A stretch of DNA of 64,000 nucleotides from assembly GCF_000025285.1 (NCBI RefSeq), contig NC_013741.1, positions 992,001-1,056,000 of the forward strand, given 5' to 3'. The notes beneath the pieces were generated by a model. The model did not search any database, was not told where the DNA came from, and saw only the letters and a program-made list of their open reading frames with translations. Origin of the DNA: Archaeoglobus profundus DSM 5631. GTDB taxonomy: Archaea > Halobacteriota > Archaeoglobi > Archaeoglobales > Archaeoglobaceae. The translations under genes and the position numbers were made by a program. Every line of letters starts with the position of its first letter. Position 1 is the first letter of the stretch. Below, piece by piece: positions 41,705 through 50,187 of this stretch.

Positions 41705-42547
41705 CTATTCTTGAGCTACAAGCTTCTTCACAAAATTTTTGAGCTCTGCTCCAAGCTCTTCATCATTAAAAGCTAACTCAACATTCGCCTTAAGCCATGC
41801 GAGCTTATTCCCGATATCGTACCTCTTTCCCTTGTAAAGTACACCGTAGACGTCCTTTTCTCTAGCCATATCTCTCAAAGCGTCTGTGAGCTGAATCTCT
41901 CCACCATATCCGGGCTTTAGATTCTTCAGGTAGTCGAAAATTTCAGGAGTCAGGATGTATCTTCCGAGAACGGCAAGATCTGATGGGGCTTCTTCAATTC
42001 TAGGTTTCTCAACCATATCTTCTATCTTGTAAATTCCCTCTCCAACCTCGAAACCCTTTATAATTCCATGGAGCGGGATCCTCTTCCTTGGAACTCTCTC
42101 AACAGCGATCACTGGCGATCCATACTTTTCAAAGATATCTATCAACATTTTTGTACACGGTGGAATCGTAATGTTATCTCCCAATAACAAAGCGAAAGGC
42201 TCGTCATCAACGAAAGCTTCAGCATACCTGACTGCATCACCCAATCCTTTTTGCTCTCTCTGCCTTACGAAGAATATGTCCACTTCATCCAAGATTTTGT
42301 CCAGCTCTTCCGTGTATTTGTCTTTCTTAGGTAGATCGCTTCTATCGAAGTGATCTTCTATCGCTCTCTTGTGCTTACCAGTTATAATTAAAATCTCCCT
42401 TATACCCGAGTAATATGCTTCCTCAACAACATACTGAATAACTGGTTTATGAACAACTGGAACCATTTCCTTAGGCTGAGCTTTAGTAATGGGTAACATT
42501 CTCGTTCCATAGCCTGCTGCGGGAATAACCGCTTTTCTGACTTTCAT
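41705..42547 (-). CDS. galU: UTP-glucose-1-phosphate uridylyltransferase
   Basis: 280 residues from ATG 42547; GAGGTGA lies nine bases upstream, whereas the alternative GTG 42556 falls inside that site. KAVIPAAGYGTRMLPITKAQ is the nucleotide-binding loop, and VVHKPVIQYVVEEAYYSGIR, ALLLGDNITIPP and YKGKRYDIGNKLAWLKANVE are GalU blocks. Makes UDP-glucose, the substrate of the Ugd enzyme upstream in the operon. Confidence 0.92.
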   Translation of the reverse strand: MKVRKAVIPAAGYGTRMLPITKAQPKEMVPVVHKPVIQYVVEEAYYSGIREILIITGKHKRAIEDHFDRSDLPKKDKYTEELDKILDEVDIFFVRQREQKGLGDAVRYAEAFVDDEPFALLLGDNITIPPCTKMLIDIFEKYGSPVIAVERVPRKRIPLHGIIKGFEVGEGIYKIEDMVEKPRIEEAPSDLAVLGRYILTPEIFDYLKNLKPGYGGEIQLTDALRDMAREKDVYGVLYKGKRYDIGNKLAWLKANVELAFNDEELGAELKNFVKKLVAQE

Positions 42548-42557
42548 TTTTCTCACC

Positions 42558-42962
42558 TCACTTGAAGAATATATATTCTAAATTATTATTTCTTACAAAC
42601 TTTTTTAACTCGTTATCGAGGCTTGCGAATTTCATGTTGTTGTGAAGAGCTGTCGAGTATAGCAGGCAATCTATAATGTCTTTATGTCCCATCTCGTGTA
42701 TTTCGAAAGCTTTCAAAACGATCTCAGCGTTGATATCAGCTTTAGCATAGCATTCAAGTATACTTTTAATTCCGGATTCGAAAGAATCGTAATCGAACTT
42801 ACCCTTCTTTTTAAGCGAATTAACAACCCAAAGGCACTCTAAGATGCTGAAGTCTGAATAATACAATTCGTGATCTCTCAACCTTTTCAAGATTTTATCA
42901 GCTCTCTCGACTTCAATTCCAAGGGTTGGTAAAAGCAAAGAAGTGTCAAGAAGAACCTTCAT
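42558..42962 (-). CDS. vapC: PIN-domain toxin (VapC)
   Basis: 134 residues. KVLLDTSLLLPTLGIEVERA (Asp6), FSILECLWVVN (Glu), GHKDIIDCLLYSTAL (Asp) and ASLDNELKKFV (Asp) follow the PIN order. Overlaps its AbrB-type antitoxin by 17 bases and ends 10 bases before galU, so it is embedded in the ugd-galU operon. Likely an RNA endonuclease. Confidence 0.85.
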   Translation of the reverse strand: MKVLLDTSLLLPTLGIEVERADKILKRLRDHELYYSDFSILECLWVVNSLKKKGKFDYDSFESGIKSILECYAKADINAEIVLKAFEIHEMGHKDIIDCLLYSTALHNNMKFASLDNELKKFVRNNNLEYIFFK

Positions 42963-43206
42963 ACTTGCTCTGCTCCTCTAAACTTATCCTTTCAACTTCC
43001 TCAGCAGATATCTTGGCAAACTTTTTCCCATGTAAAGCGAGGTCGATCGGATCCCTTATGATTTCAACAATCATTTTCTTTCCTTCAACTGAAATCTTTA
43101 CCTTGTCTCCTTCCCTAACTTTGAGCAAATCCACCACGCTTTTTGGAAGATAAAGAGCATACTTCTTTCCGATTCTTGCCGACACTTCCAGACTCAATTT
43201 AATCAC
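42946..43206 (-). CDS. vapB: AbrB-family antitoxin (VapB)
   Basis: 86 residues from GTG 43206, preceded by GGGAGATATTCTG; the longer open frame overlaps ugd and lacks family resemblance. IKLSLEVSARIGKKYALYLP with VREGDKVKISVEGKKMIVEI is an AbrB swapped-hairpin domain. The Glu-rich tail (EEVERISLEEQSKYE) should clasp the toxin. It lies 44 bases after the ugd stop on the same strand. Confidence 0.85.
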   Translation of the reverse strand: MIKLSLEVSARIGKKYALYLPKSVVDLLKVREGDKVKISVEGKKMIVEIIRDPIDLALHGKKFAKISAEEVERISLEEQSKYEGSS

Positions 43207-43250
43207 CAGAATATCTCCCACTTCCCAGAATATAAAAATTCCCCTGATTG

Positions 43251-44522
43251 TTACCAGCACACCCCTTCATAAATTTTAGCCTCTCTCATAGCCTTCTCAA
43301 TTCTCCTACCGTCTATCACTATCTTACCGCTGTAATCCAATTCCTCAAACTCTCTCCATTCGGTAACTATTAAAACTGCGTCAGATTTGTCAATTACTTC
43401 CTGACTGGATTTAGCATACTCAATTTGCGGAAATATCTTTGCGAAATTATTCATCGCTTTGGGATCGTATGCGATAATCTTAGCTTCTTCTCTTAGCAAA
43501 GCTTCAACTATCGGTATTGCCCTACTTTCCCTTACATCGTCAGTATCTGGCTTAAATGCTAAGCCAAGCACACCAATTTTTCTATTAGCTAAATTAGGAA
43601 TATGCTTTTTCAACAATTCTATCATTTTTAGCGGTTGCTTTTCGTTAACTTCAATTACCGCTTTCAGTATCTTCGGATCTTCACCCAATTCTTCAGCTTT
43701 TCTAATCAAAGCTTTAACGTCCTTTGGAAAACAACTTCCACCGAAGCCAATTCCAGCCCTGAAGAATGCTGGATTTATTCTGTGATCCAATCCAACACCT
43801 TCAAATACTTTGTAAACGTCGATTCCCAACTTCTTACATATATTCCCGATTTCGTTGGCAAATGAGATTTTAGTTGCAAGGAAGGCGTTTGAAGCATACT
43901 TTATCATCTCAGCTGTCTTTATATCTGTGAAAAGTTTGGGACATCTAAATTGCTTGTACAACTCATCTAAAACCGATTTAGTCTTCTCATCCTTTACACC
44001 GATCACTATCCTATCGGGGTTAAAGAAGTCTTCAACCGCATTTCCCTCCCTCAAAAATTCTGGATTCATTGCTAAACCAAAATCTTTGAACGCCTTTTTA
44101 CCAGATTCTTTCTCGATTAGGGGTTTAACAACTCCCTCAGTAGTCCCGGGAATAACCGTGCTCTTAACAACCACTACGTGAAAATCGTCTTTATTCGCAA
44201 GCGCTTCTCCAACCCCTTTCGATGCGGATTCCACATACCTTAAATCGATCGATCCATCTTCCTTTGACGGAGTTCCTACGCAGATAAAGGTTATCTCCGA
44301 TTTATTTACAGCTTCATCATAATCAGTTGTAGCGTGATATCGCCCCTTGTTCTTCTGCATGAGTTCCTTCAAGCCCTTTTCATATATCGGTGGTTTTCCG
44401 GAGTTGATTAAATTGACTTTATTTTCATCAACATCCACGAATATAACATCATGTCCGAGTTCCGCAAAACCAATACCCGTCACAATCCCTACATATCCTG
44501 AACCGACTATAGATATTCTCAT
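43251..44522 (-). CDS. ugd: UDP-glucose 6-dehydrogenase family (nucleotide-sugar dehydrogenase)
   Basis: 423 residues, three-domain layout. RISIVGSGYVGIVTGIGFAE binds NAD, VKSTVIPGTTEGVVKPLIE and NPEFLREGNAVEDFFNPDRI follow, and GIGFGGSCFPKDVKALIRKA contains the catalytic Cys. LGLAFKPDTDDVRESRAIPI opens the C-terminal UDP-binding domain. With galU next door it should make UDP-glucuronate, a common acidic sugar in archaeal glycans. First gene of the minus-strand operon; its promoter lies in the gap after 44522. Confidence 0.92.
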   Translation of the reverse strand: MRISIVGSGYVGIVTGIGFAELGHDVIFVDVDENKVNLINSGKPPIYEKGLKELMQKNKGRYHATTDYDEAVNKSEITFICVGTPSKEDGSIDLRYVESASKGVGEALANKDDFHVVVVKSTVIPGTTEGVVKPLIEKESGKKAFKDFGLAMNPEFLREGNAVEDFFNPDRIVIGVKDEKTKSVLDELYKQFRCPKLFTDIKTAEMIKYASNAFLATKISFANEIGNICKKLGIDVYKVFEGVGLDHRINPAFFRAGIGFGGSCFPKDVKALIRKAEELGEDPKILKAVIEVNEKQPLKMIELLKKHIPNLANRKIGVLGLAFKPDTDDVRESRAIPIVEALLREEAKIIAYDPKAMNNFAKIFPQIEYAKSSQEVIDKSDAVLIVTEWREFEELDYSGKIVIDGRRIEKAMREAKIYEGVCW

Positions 44523-44835
44523 TTATGAGGGTTATTTAATACAGTAACAGCTATATAATAGTTACCGATTTATCACCTTATCACATCACCAAAAGTAAAG
44601 ATACTGTCCTTTTTATGATTTAATTGAGGTAGCTAGAATAGTATTTATAGTATTTAAGGATTGATAAAATCTAAAGAGATTGTAGAAGACTTCGAAAGCA
44701 GATAGATTTTACGCTGATAAAGCTCCTTGTTAAAGGAATAATTTCAGCAGGTAAAACATACATCCATCAAACTTTCGGTGAAGTTGTCAAGTTAAACTAT
44801 AATTATTAACTATAATTATTAAATAGACAATATTT
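44523..44835. other. Intergenic, promoter of ugd plus AT-rich repeats
   Basis: No gene seen. ACTATAATTATTA occurs twice in tandem near 44797-44820. Open stretches between 44650 and 44780 are short and broken and cannot be assigned. TATA-like strings near 44540-44560 probably serve ugd on the minus strand. Confidence 0.5.
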
Positions 44836-45015
44836 AAGTATCTAAGTCGGAACTGTAATTGTAGACATAGTGATTCCGAGAATTGAAGTGCACGATGTTA
44901 TAAAGAAAGATAAGGGCGACTATACGGCAGGAGAAAAGTGGGTAAAACGTTTCTCGTTAGGAATTTTGTGAAATACACGCATTACAAAACGTCGCTAAGA
45001 AAGCCCCGCTTTTCA
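44836..45015 (+). pseudogene. 5' relic of an archaeal ATPase gene, fused to the 177-bp repeat
   Basis: The sequence parallels 17056-17202: TAAGTCGGAACTG.AATT, then IVIPRIEVHD-like codons, then a P-loop (GRRKVGKTFLVRNFVKYTHY, in a shifted frame). After the codons for T-H-Y it jumps, at a shared ATTAC, straight into copy 2 of the 177-bp repeat, where the frame ends at KTSLRKPRFSQ and TAG. The rest of the ATPase gene is deleted. Confidence 0.75.
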
Positions 45016-45156
45016 CAGTAGTTCCGAAAGTAGAACGTTTGGCAACCAGATAAAAATTCAGAGAAAATTTCAAAATAAAATAAAAATTCCCAACCCTATT
45101 TAAGTTAACCTAATTGCCAATTTTCGGAACTACTTTTAGTGCGGAGAGGATGTCAA
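44981..45156 (+). repeat. 177-bp repeat, copy 2
   Basis: Nearly identical to 16823-16999, including CAGTAGTTCCGAAAGT at 45016-45031 and the inverted partner TTTTCGGAACTACT at about 45121-45134. In copy 1 the repeat lies upstream of an ATPase gene; here it follows the start of a deleted ATPase gene and lies just past the 3' end of another one on the opposite strand. Confidence 0.8.
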
Positions 45157-45175
45157 TTCACCAGCGACACACGTT

Positions 45176-46432
45176 TTAGGTGGATAGACCAAGTTTAGAG
45201 AAGTCCCTCAAATCCCATATCAAATCGTCCTTACCCTCCACTCTCCTAGCAACGATGCCGTAGAACTTCATGAAATCGTCTAATCCAACTTTCTCGGCCT
45301 TCCGTTCTAAACTTCTCAGAAGTTTATCGACATCTTTTTCTCTCAACGCGCTCCACTTAACTTCGACGAACAAAGCTTTCTTCTCCCTCTCGTTTAGTGC
45401 TACGAGATCAATTTCTTCTTGCTTATGCCACCACGGACCTATTTTTGAAAATCGGAAGGGTAGCATCTTACGTTTGTTTAGCTCAATTAAAAACTGCTTT
45501 GCGACTTTCTCAAACACAGAGCCGAGGTAATTGGAGTAATCTTTTCTTATTTCGTCAATGTCAAAAATACCTTCCTCGATAGCGGAAAGGTTTGGATTTA
45601 CGTAACGGAACCAGAAGGCTACGAAGTTATCGGAGATATAATACCTACCCTTTTTCGACCTTACTCCTTCAGTTACGGGCACTTTCCTAACGACGAATTC
45701 CGTTTCGATTAGATTGCTCAGGTAGGGAGTTAGGTCGGAGTGTTTCACTTTAATATAATCGCGAATTTCTTTGAGTGTATTTTTTCCGAAGGCTATTGCT
45801 TCGAGGATTTTCTTATACATGGTTACATCGCTGAACTCGTACTTCATGAGGAAGTCGAGCTCGTCTTTTAGGAAGGTGTCAGGTTTTTTAAACTCCTCTT
45901 CGAGCCACTTCCAGAACGGTAGTTTAACCTTTTCGAGGTAATAGGGTATTCCGTCGGTAAAACCGTAAATCTCGACGATTTCTTCCCAACTTAGGTTTGG
46001 AAAGAAATCCCTCAAGTGGAAGAACTTTAATGGTTTTAGCTTCATGGACGCCGTCCTTCTACCGAATAGCGGGCTTTTGTAGCTCAGAACTTTGTCACTC
46101 ATCATAGAAATCGAAGAACCGAGAAGAACGAGCTTGGTCTTCGTGTTCTTAAGCTCTATGTCTACTATGCGCTGAAAAGTGGAAACTATTTTCGGGTCTT
46201 CTTTTATGAGATTGGGGAACTCGTCGATTATAACGATTTTATCTTTAAGGAAGTGGAAATACGACTCCCAATCTTCTTGAGCGTGCGCTACTTCTGGAAC
46301 GACTTTCGAAGCAAAACGCTTGAAGTGTTTAAGATTGTCTCCCTCGATTGCCAAATAGTAAACGTGTTCTCTGTTTTTCACAACTTCCAAGATTAATTGT
46401 GTTTTACCGATCCTTCTCCTACCAGTAGATGA
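45176..46432 (-). pseudogene. Archaeal ATPase with PD-(D/E)XK tail, 5'-truncated
   Basis: The frame is open from just after TAG at 46435-46433. It starts with GRRRIGKTQLILEVVKNREH, so the Walker A loop survives but the preceding family N-terminus and any good start codon are missing; the first usable start is TTG 46390, past the P-loop. Walker B is KIVIIDEFPNLIKED. The tail EEIDLVALNEREKKALFVEV has the D...E-x-K nuclease pattern of DUF234-linked ATPases, sister to 17081-18198. About 404 residues could still be made from TTG 46390, but without ATP binding. I regard it as a damaged gene; a rare start codon near 46430 cannot be excluded. Confidence 0.65.
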
Positions 46433-46937
46433 CTATTAACTTAAAGTACTGTTTAGCCTTCCCCTAAAGCTTTTAGCCCTTCCTCGATTTACGAATATTC
46501 CGTTATGATAATCTCGTTTATCATTTCTACGGAGGCTCGTCGTAGTTTCTCGTCCCAAGGCGGATGTATGTCTTCGTCGAGGAGTTTAGCCTTTTCGTGT
46601 GGGGGTAGGTCGGATTTTAGCTGAAAAAAATTCTTCCAAAACTGTAATATTTAGCGACATCCACTTAGTGAAGAATATCATCTCGAAAAGTATATTAACG
46701 GGCATTTAACTTGTGGAATTATGCTCGGTCCGGGCCCCTCTTCTTCAGTTTTTTCATGTAGATGCGGGGCTCGTCAGCCCAGATTATCCTTGGTTTGGGC
46801 ATCATCCCCCTCCATCTGGAGCCCTAACTGTAACCACAAATAGCGCTAGAGAGTCTATTATTCTTAGCAACCATTCTATAAAAAAGTGAGTTGAAAGATG
46901 AAAACTTTTTTCAACTTTCAAATTCAAATGTTTGTTT
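46433..46937. other. Relic-rich gap
   Basis: No intact gene. Minus-strand codons near 46500-46615 read KSDLPPHEKAKLLDEDIHPP and WDEKLRRASVEMINEIIITE before a stop, evidently the end of an unknown small protein. Minus-strand ATG 46802 after GGAGGGGG reads PKPRIIWADEPRIYMKK to TAA 46719 (27 residues), perhaps a small antitoxin start. A TATA-like site for the next gene lies near 46900. Confidence 0.4.
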
Positions 46938-47156
46938 ATGCAAGAAGATGTTACACTTTCTGACATTTTGGAGGAAATTAGAAAGCTTAGGGAAGACGTC
47001 GAACGTCTTGAAAGATTGATCAGGTACATCATTGAGTCTATGCTTACATTTGAGGAAGAAGAAACATCCAGAGAGGTAGAAGGTCTCAAGTCCAAGGATC
47101 TGTCGAAATACGGACCTCTTGAGGAGCTTGATGATGCTTTGAAGAGAGAGAAGTAA
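46938..47156 (+). CDS. Small helical acidic protein, possible orphan antitoxin
   Basis: 72 residues from ATG 46938 (TTG 46932 also possible). QEDVTLSDILEEIRKLREDV with ERLERLIRYIIESMLTFEEE forms a coiled-coil helix pair, and SKYGPLEELDDALKREK is a tail like those of antitoxins that wrap a nuclease. No toxin frame follows; the next 190 bases hold only a doubtful 57-residue frame. Family not recognised. Confidence 0.5.
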   Translation: MQEDVTLSDILEEIRKLREDVERLERLIRYIIESMLTFEEEETSREVEGLKSKDLSKYGPLEELDDALKREK

Positions 47157-47201
47157 GCTACGAGCATCTCATTCATTTGCAGAACATCAAATTCCACAAA
47201 G

Positions 47202-47375
47202 ATGGATCCGCAAATAGTATCCGTGAAGGTCTATGCTGAAACTGTAAGATCTAAGGCGACATGTTCCGATTTGGGCCCTGTTCGTTCAATTTTCGAAGTT
47301 TACGCTAATGGAAGGGAAAAACTTTTCTTTAACCACATAAAAATATATCATGGTAATACCAAACGAAATTGGTAA
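47202..47375 (+). CDS. Doubtful 57-residue ORF before corA
   Basis: ATG 47202 reads DPQIVSVKVYAETVRSKATC, followed by SDLGPVRSIFEVYANGREKL, with a plausible strand-turn-helix pattern and a single Cys. It overlaps the start of corA by 26 bases and passes through that gene's TATA region, and no ribosome site precedes it. It could be a relic of a longer gene. Low confidence. Confidence 0.25.
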   Translation: MDPQIVSVKVYAETVRSKATCSDLGPVRSIFEVYANGREKLFFNHIKIYHGNTKRNW

Positions 47376-48381
47376 GAAGATTGCTGTCCCTCCAGCCACC
47401 CCAATCTTCATTGGTAAGAAGAAAGTTGATGAGACAGTCGTGAGAGCCATAACTTACAATGCAGAGAACGTTGAAGTTTTGGAAGTAAAGCCAGAGGAGT
47501 TACCTGTTCATTCAAAAGGCATCATTTGGCTCGACATAATTGGCTTACACGGGGTAGAAGTCGTGAAGAAGATTGGAGAAGCTTACTCGATTCACCCACT
47601 TGTAATAGAAGATGTACTGAACACGTCTCAGAGAGTTAAACTTGAAGATTATGAAGACTACGTATTTGTCGTTATCAAGGTTTTTACGTTCGATAACGGG
47701 CTCGAAGTTGATCAGCTAAGCCTTATTTTGAAGGAAGATGTGCTGATAACGTTTAGAGAAAGAGACTACGACTTTATAGATGCAGTATTGAAGAGGGTGA
47801 TTGCTGGCGGAAGAGGGGGTGCAGATTATCTCATGTACACTATTCTCGATGCAGTTGTGGACAGCTACTTTAAGATCCTGCTCGAATTTTCAGAATCAAT
47901 AGATGGACTTGAGGACGAGATATTTTCGAGATTTACAATGGAAACATCGGGAAAGTTGCATGAACTTAAAAGGGAGTTAAACAGATTTAAAATGGCAATA
48001 TATCCCGTAAGAGATGTACTTTCTTTCTTAGCCAGATACGATCATAAGCTTGTTGATGCGGATAATCGAATTTACTTTAGAGATGTACACGATCACGCGA
48101 TCAGAATCATAGAAACCTCTGAGTATCTTAGAGACCTTGCCATGAGTTTAAGGGAACTTTATCTGTCTAATCTCAGCAACAGATTGAATGAGATTATGAA
48201 GCTTCTGACAATTATATCAACGATATTTATTCCAATAACATTCATCACAGGTGTTTACGGAATGAATTTCAGATATATGCCCGAACTTGAATGGAAGTAC
48301 GGATATTACGCTGTTCTAACCGTGATGAGCGTAGTAGCACTAATGATGCTAATCTACTTTAAGAAAAAGGGATGGGTGTGA
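47350..48381 (+). CDS. corA: CorA-family magnesium/cobalt transporter
   Basis: 343 residues. The large cytoplasmic N-terminal part has IIWLDIIGLHGVEVVKKIGE and IHPLVIEDVLNTSQRVKLED, the long helix region follows, and the membrane pair ends the protein: LLTIISTIFIPITFITGVYG with the GMN selectivity motif (YGMNF), then a second helix and a basic KKKG tail. Pentameric divalent-cation channel of the cell membrane. The 3' end overlaps the convergent gene by 23 bases. Confidence 0.93.
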   Translation: MVIPNEIGKKIAVPPATPIFIGKKKVDETVVRAITYNAENVEVLEVKPEELPVHSKGIIWLDIIGLHGVEVVKKIGEAYSIHPLVIEDVLNTSQRVKLEDYEDYVFVVIKVFTFDNGLEVDQLSLILKEDVLITFRERDYDFIDAVLKRVIAGGRGGADYLMYTILDAVVDSYFKILLEFSESIDGLEDEIFSRFTMETSGKLHELKRELNRFKMAIYPVRDVLSFLARYDHKLVDADNRIYFRDVHDHAIRIIETSEYLRDLAMSLRELYLSNLSNRLNEIMKLLTIISTIFIPITFITGVYGMNFRYMPELEWKYGYYAVLTVMSVVALMMLIYFKKKGWV

Positions 48382-48781
48382 TTTTTTGCTCTTTAATCCT
48401 TACAAGCTCCTTCAAAACATCTTCAATCCTTCTACCTCTGCCAATTCCTCTGCAATTCCTATCGACGTAAACGTAATACTTACCGAATTTTGCAATCTCT
48501 TCACCCTTTTTAAGGAAGTAAAATGGATAGAAGATGCAAGCTCTCGGTCTCTCAGGATAGATTTTGCAGATTCCGTCGTAGAATATGCAAGCTCCATTTA
48601 CCTTTTTAAGGTAAACTCCTATCTTACCGTACCAGAAAACGTCTCCGTACTTCTTAAGCCTCTCTTCATCGTACACTGTCACGGGAACATCTAAATTCTT
48701 GCAACACCACCCGCACCTTACACACTCCCAACGCTTTACGAGTCTCCAAGGAATTAGCTCGTCGTTGATTGCTTCCATCAT
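48359..48781 (-). CDS. YkgJ-type cysteine-cluster protein
   Basis: 140 residues. WECVRCGWCCKNLDVPV, then GACIFYDGICKIYPERPRAC and a last DRNCRG give the CxxCxxCC...C...C pattern of the zinc/iron-chelating YkgJ family. No membrane segments. Metal-binding and perhaps metal-cofactor related; exact role unknown. Overlaps the end of corA on the opposite strand by 23 bases. Confidence 0.8.
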   Translation of the reverse strand: MMEAINDELIPWRLVKRWECVRCGWCCKNLDVPVTVYDEERLKKYGDVFWYGKIGVYLKKVNGACIFYDGICKIYPERPRACIFYPFYFLKKGEEIAKFGKYYVYVDRNCRGIGRGRRIEDVLKELVRIKEQKITPIPFS

Positions 48782-48806
48782 TGAAGAATTGACGAAATTT
48801 TAAAAA

Positions 48807-49628
48807 TTACGTTCTGAAAAGTGTGATCGCAATCCCTAAGAGAATTATAACTATATACAAGTAAGCAACTACGCTCAAAGCTTGACCAAGTATTAGATAA
48901 GCCAGTATAGCGGATCCTACTACTTCACCTATCACACTTGCAGTCACTGGAACAACATGCATGTACCTGAGCACGTAGTTTAGCAGGGTATGTCCGAGCA
49001 TCATCGGAATAACAGCAAGTAGTATGAAGAAAAGCCAAGTCCTTAGTGGGTAACCGACGAGATCGACTCCAGTCAAAAGACAGATGAAGAGGGCAAACAC
49101 AGTTGCAAAGAGGTACGTTAAAAATATATAAGATGAAAAATCTTCAAACCTTGCAAGCCTTCCAATTGCGAAGTACAACCCTCCGAATACCGCCCCCAAG
49201 AATGCAAACGCTATACCGATGAAGTCAGCTCTAAAATCCGCCCCGCTTAACAGGTAAACACCTAATATCGCAATGATAACGCCGATTACATGATTAGGTT
49301 TCGGTTTCTCACCGAAAAGACTTGAAAATATTCCCGAAAATATAGAGTGCATACAGACTATCGCAGTGCTGACTGCGACGGAAGCGTGAAATAAAGATTC
49401 CATCCACAGGGCAAAATGCGCTGAGAGAGCGAAACCAGCGATCAATGGTAGTTTGATGTTAGCTACTCTCAGCCTTGGTCTGTAAAGTAGCAGGACTATT
49501 GGTAGCGAAAAAGTCAATCTCCAGAATGCAGAAACTACTCCTGGTGCTGAGGTCAACACTACGAGGATTGAAGCTGAAGATACAGCCAATACAGCAATAA
49601 AAAGCAAAATGTAGAGCTTAGCTCTCAT
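48807..49628 (-). CDS. EamA/DMT-superfamily transporter
   Basis: 273 residues, ten hydrophobic helices arranged as two five-helix EamA repeats. APGVVSAFWRLTFSLPIVLL and VSTAIVCMHSIFSGIFSSLF are typical of the first repeat, and VVPVTASVIGEVVGSAILAY of the second. Exports or imports a small metabolite that cannot be predicted. Its start overlaps the end of the MoaE-like gene by 11 bases on the same strand, so they form an operon. Confidence 0.85.
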   Translation of the reverse strand: MRAKLYILLFIAVLAVSSASILVVLTSAPGVVSAFWRLTFSLPIVLLLYRPRLRVANIKLPLIAGFALSAHFALWMESLFHASVAVSTAIVCMHSIFSGIFSSLFGEKPKPNHVIGVIIAILGVYLLSGADFRADFIGIAFAFLGAVFGGLYFAIGRLARFEDFSSYIFLTYLFATVFALFICLLTGVDLVGYPLRTWLFFILLAVIPMMLGHTLLNYVLRYMHVVPVTASVIGEVVGSAILAYLILGQALSVVAYLYIVIILLGIAITLFRT

Positions 49629-50139
49629 AAACTTCTACGAACCCCTTGCTATGCTCTTCTTTAATAAGATCGACTGCTCTACTCAAGAGATTAAAAAGCT
49701 CAAACCTTGTTTTAGTCATGATTCCTAAGTGCAGTATCGGTTCCTTTGGTTTTAGCGAACCGTTTCTATGGTACAACACGACTTTTGCATCACTCGACAG
49801 ACTTTTAATTTTCTTTTCAAGTTCCTCAACATCGACATTAACTTTAACGTACTTGACTTTCTTTCCATCCGTGAACTCTTTTACAATACCTGTGAAGATT
49901 GCCAAAGCACCGTATGTCCCATCGTTTTCTCTCATGAGCTTATTGAAGATTGCTAAAGGGCTTTCATAATTCTTAACGCCTTCAACGTTCAAATTATCGT
50001 AGCCCATTGAAGATAAAACCTTCAGAATGTCGAACTTCGTTGAAAACTTTGCAACGAGCTCTCCTTTCTCGTAGACCTCATAGAACTCGCCACTTTTTAT
50101 TACGACGATGTCTGATCTATCAACTCTATCAACCTTCAT
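49618..50139 (-). CDS. MoaE-like protein with N-terminal extension
   Basis: 173 residues. From about 80 the order GALAIFTGIVKEFTDGKKVK, VVLYHRNGSLKPKEPILHLG and RFELFNLLSRAVDLIKEEHS follows MoaE, the large subunit of molybdopterin synthase (the HRxG and G-E-x-I-x-x-x-G blocks). The usual W-K-K-E ending is replaced by SKGFVEVYES, so catalysis is uncertain. The first 75 residues (IVVIKSGEFYEVYEKGELVA) form a small beta-rich domain not found in ordinary MoaE. It starts the operon with the EamA transporter. Confidence 0.7.
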   Translation of the reverse strand: MKVDRVDRSDIVVIKSGEFYEVYEKGELVAKFSTKFDILKVLSSMGYDNLNVEGVKNYESPLAIFNKLMRENDGTYGALAIFTGIVKEFTDGKKVKYVKVNVDVEELEKKIKSLSSDAKVVLYHRNGSLKPKEPILHLGIMTKTRFELFNLLSRAVDLIKEEHSKGFVEVYES

Positions 50140-50187
50140 ACGAATAACACCGTTAAGTCAATATAAAAGGTCAACCCACAGAGCATC

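Noticed and set aside
42946-43260. Longer start for the AbrB antitoxin overlapping ugd
   Set aside because: The extra residues do not resemble AbrB, and GTG 43206 has a ribosome site at fitting distance.
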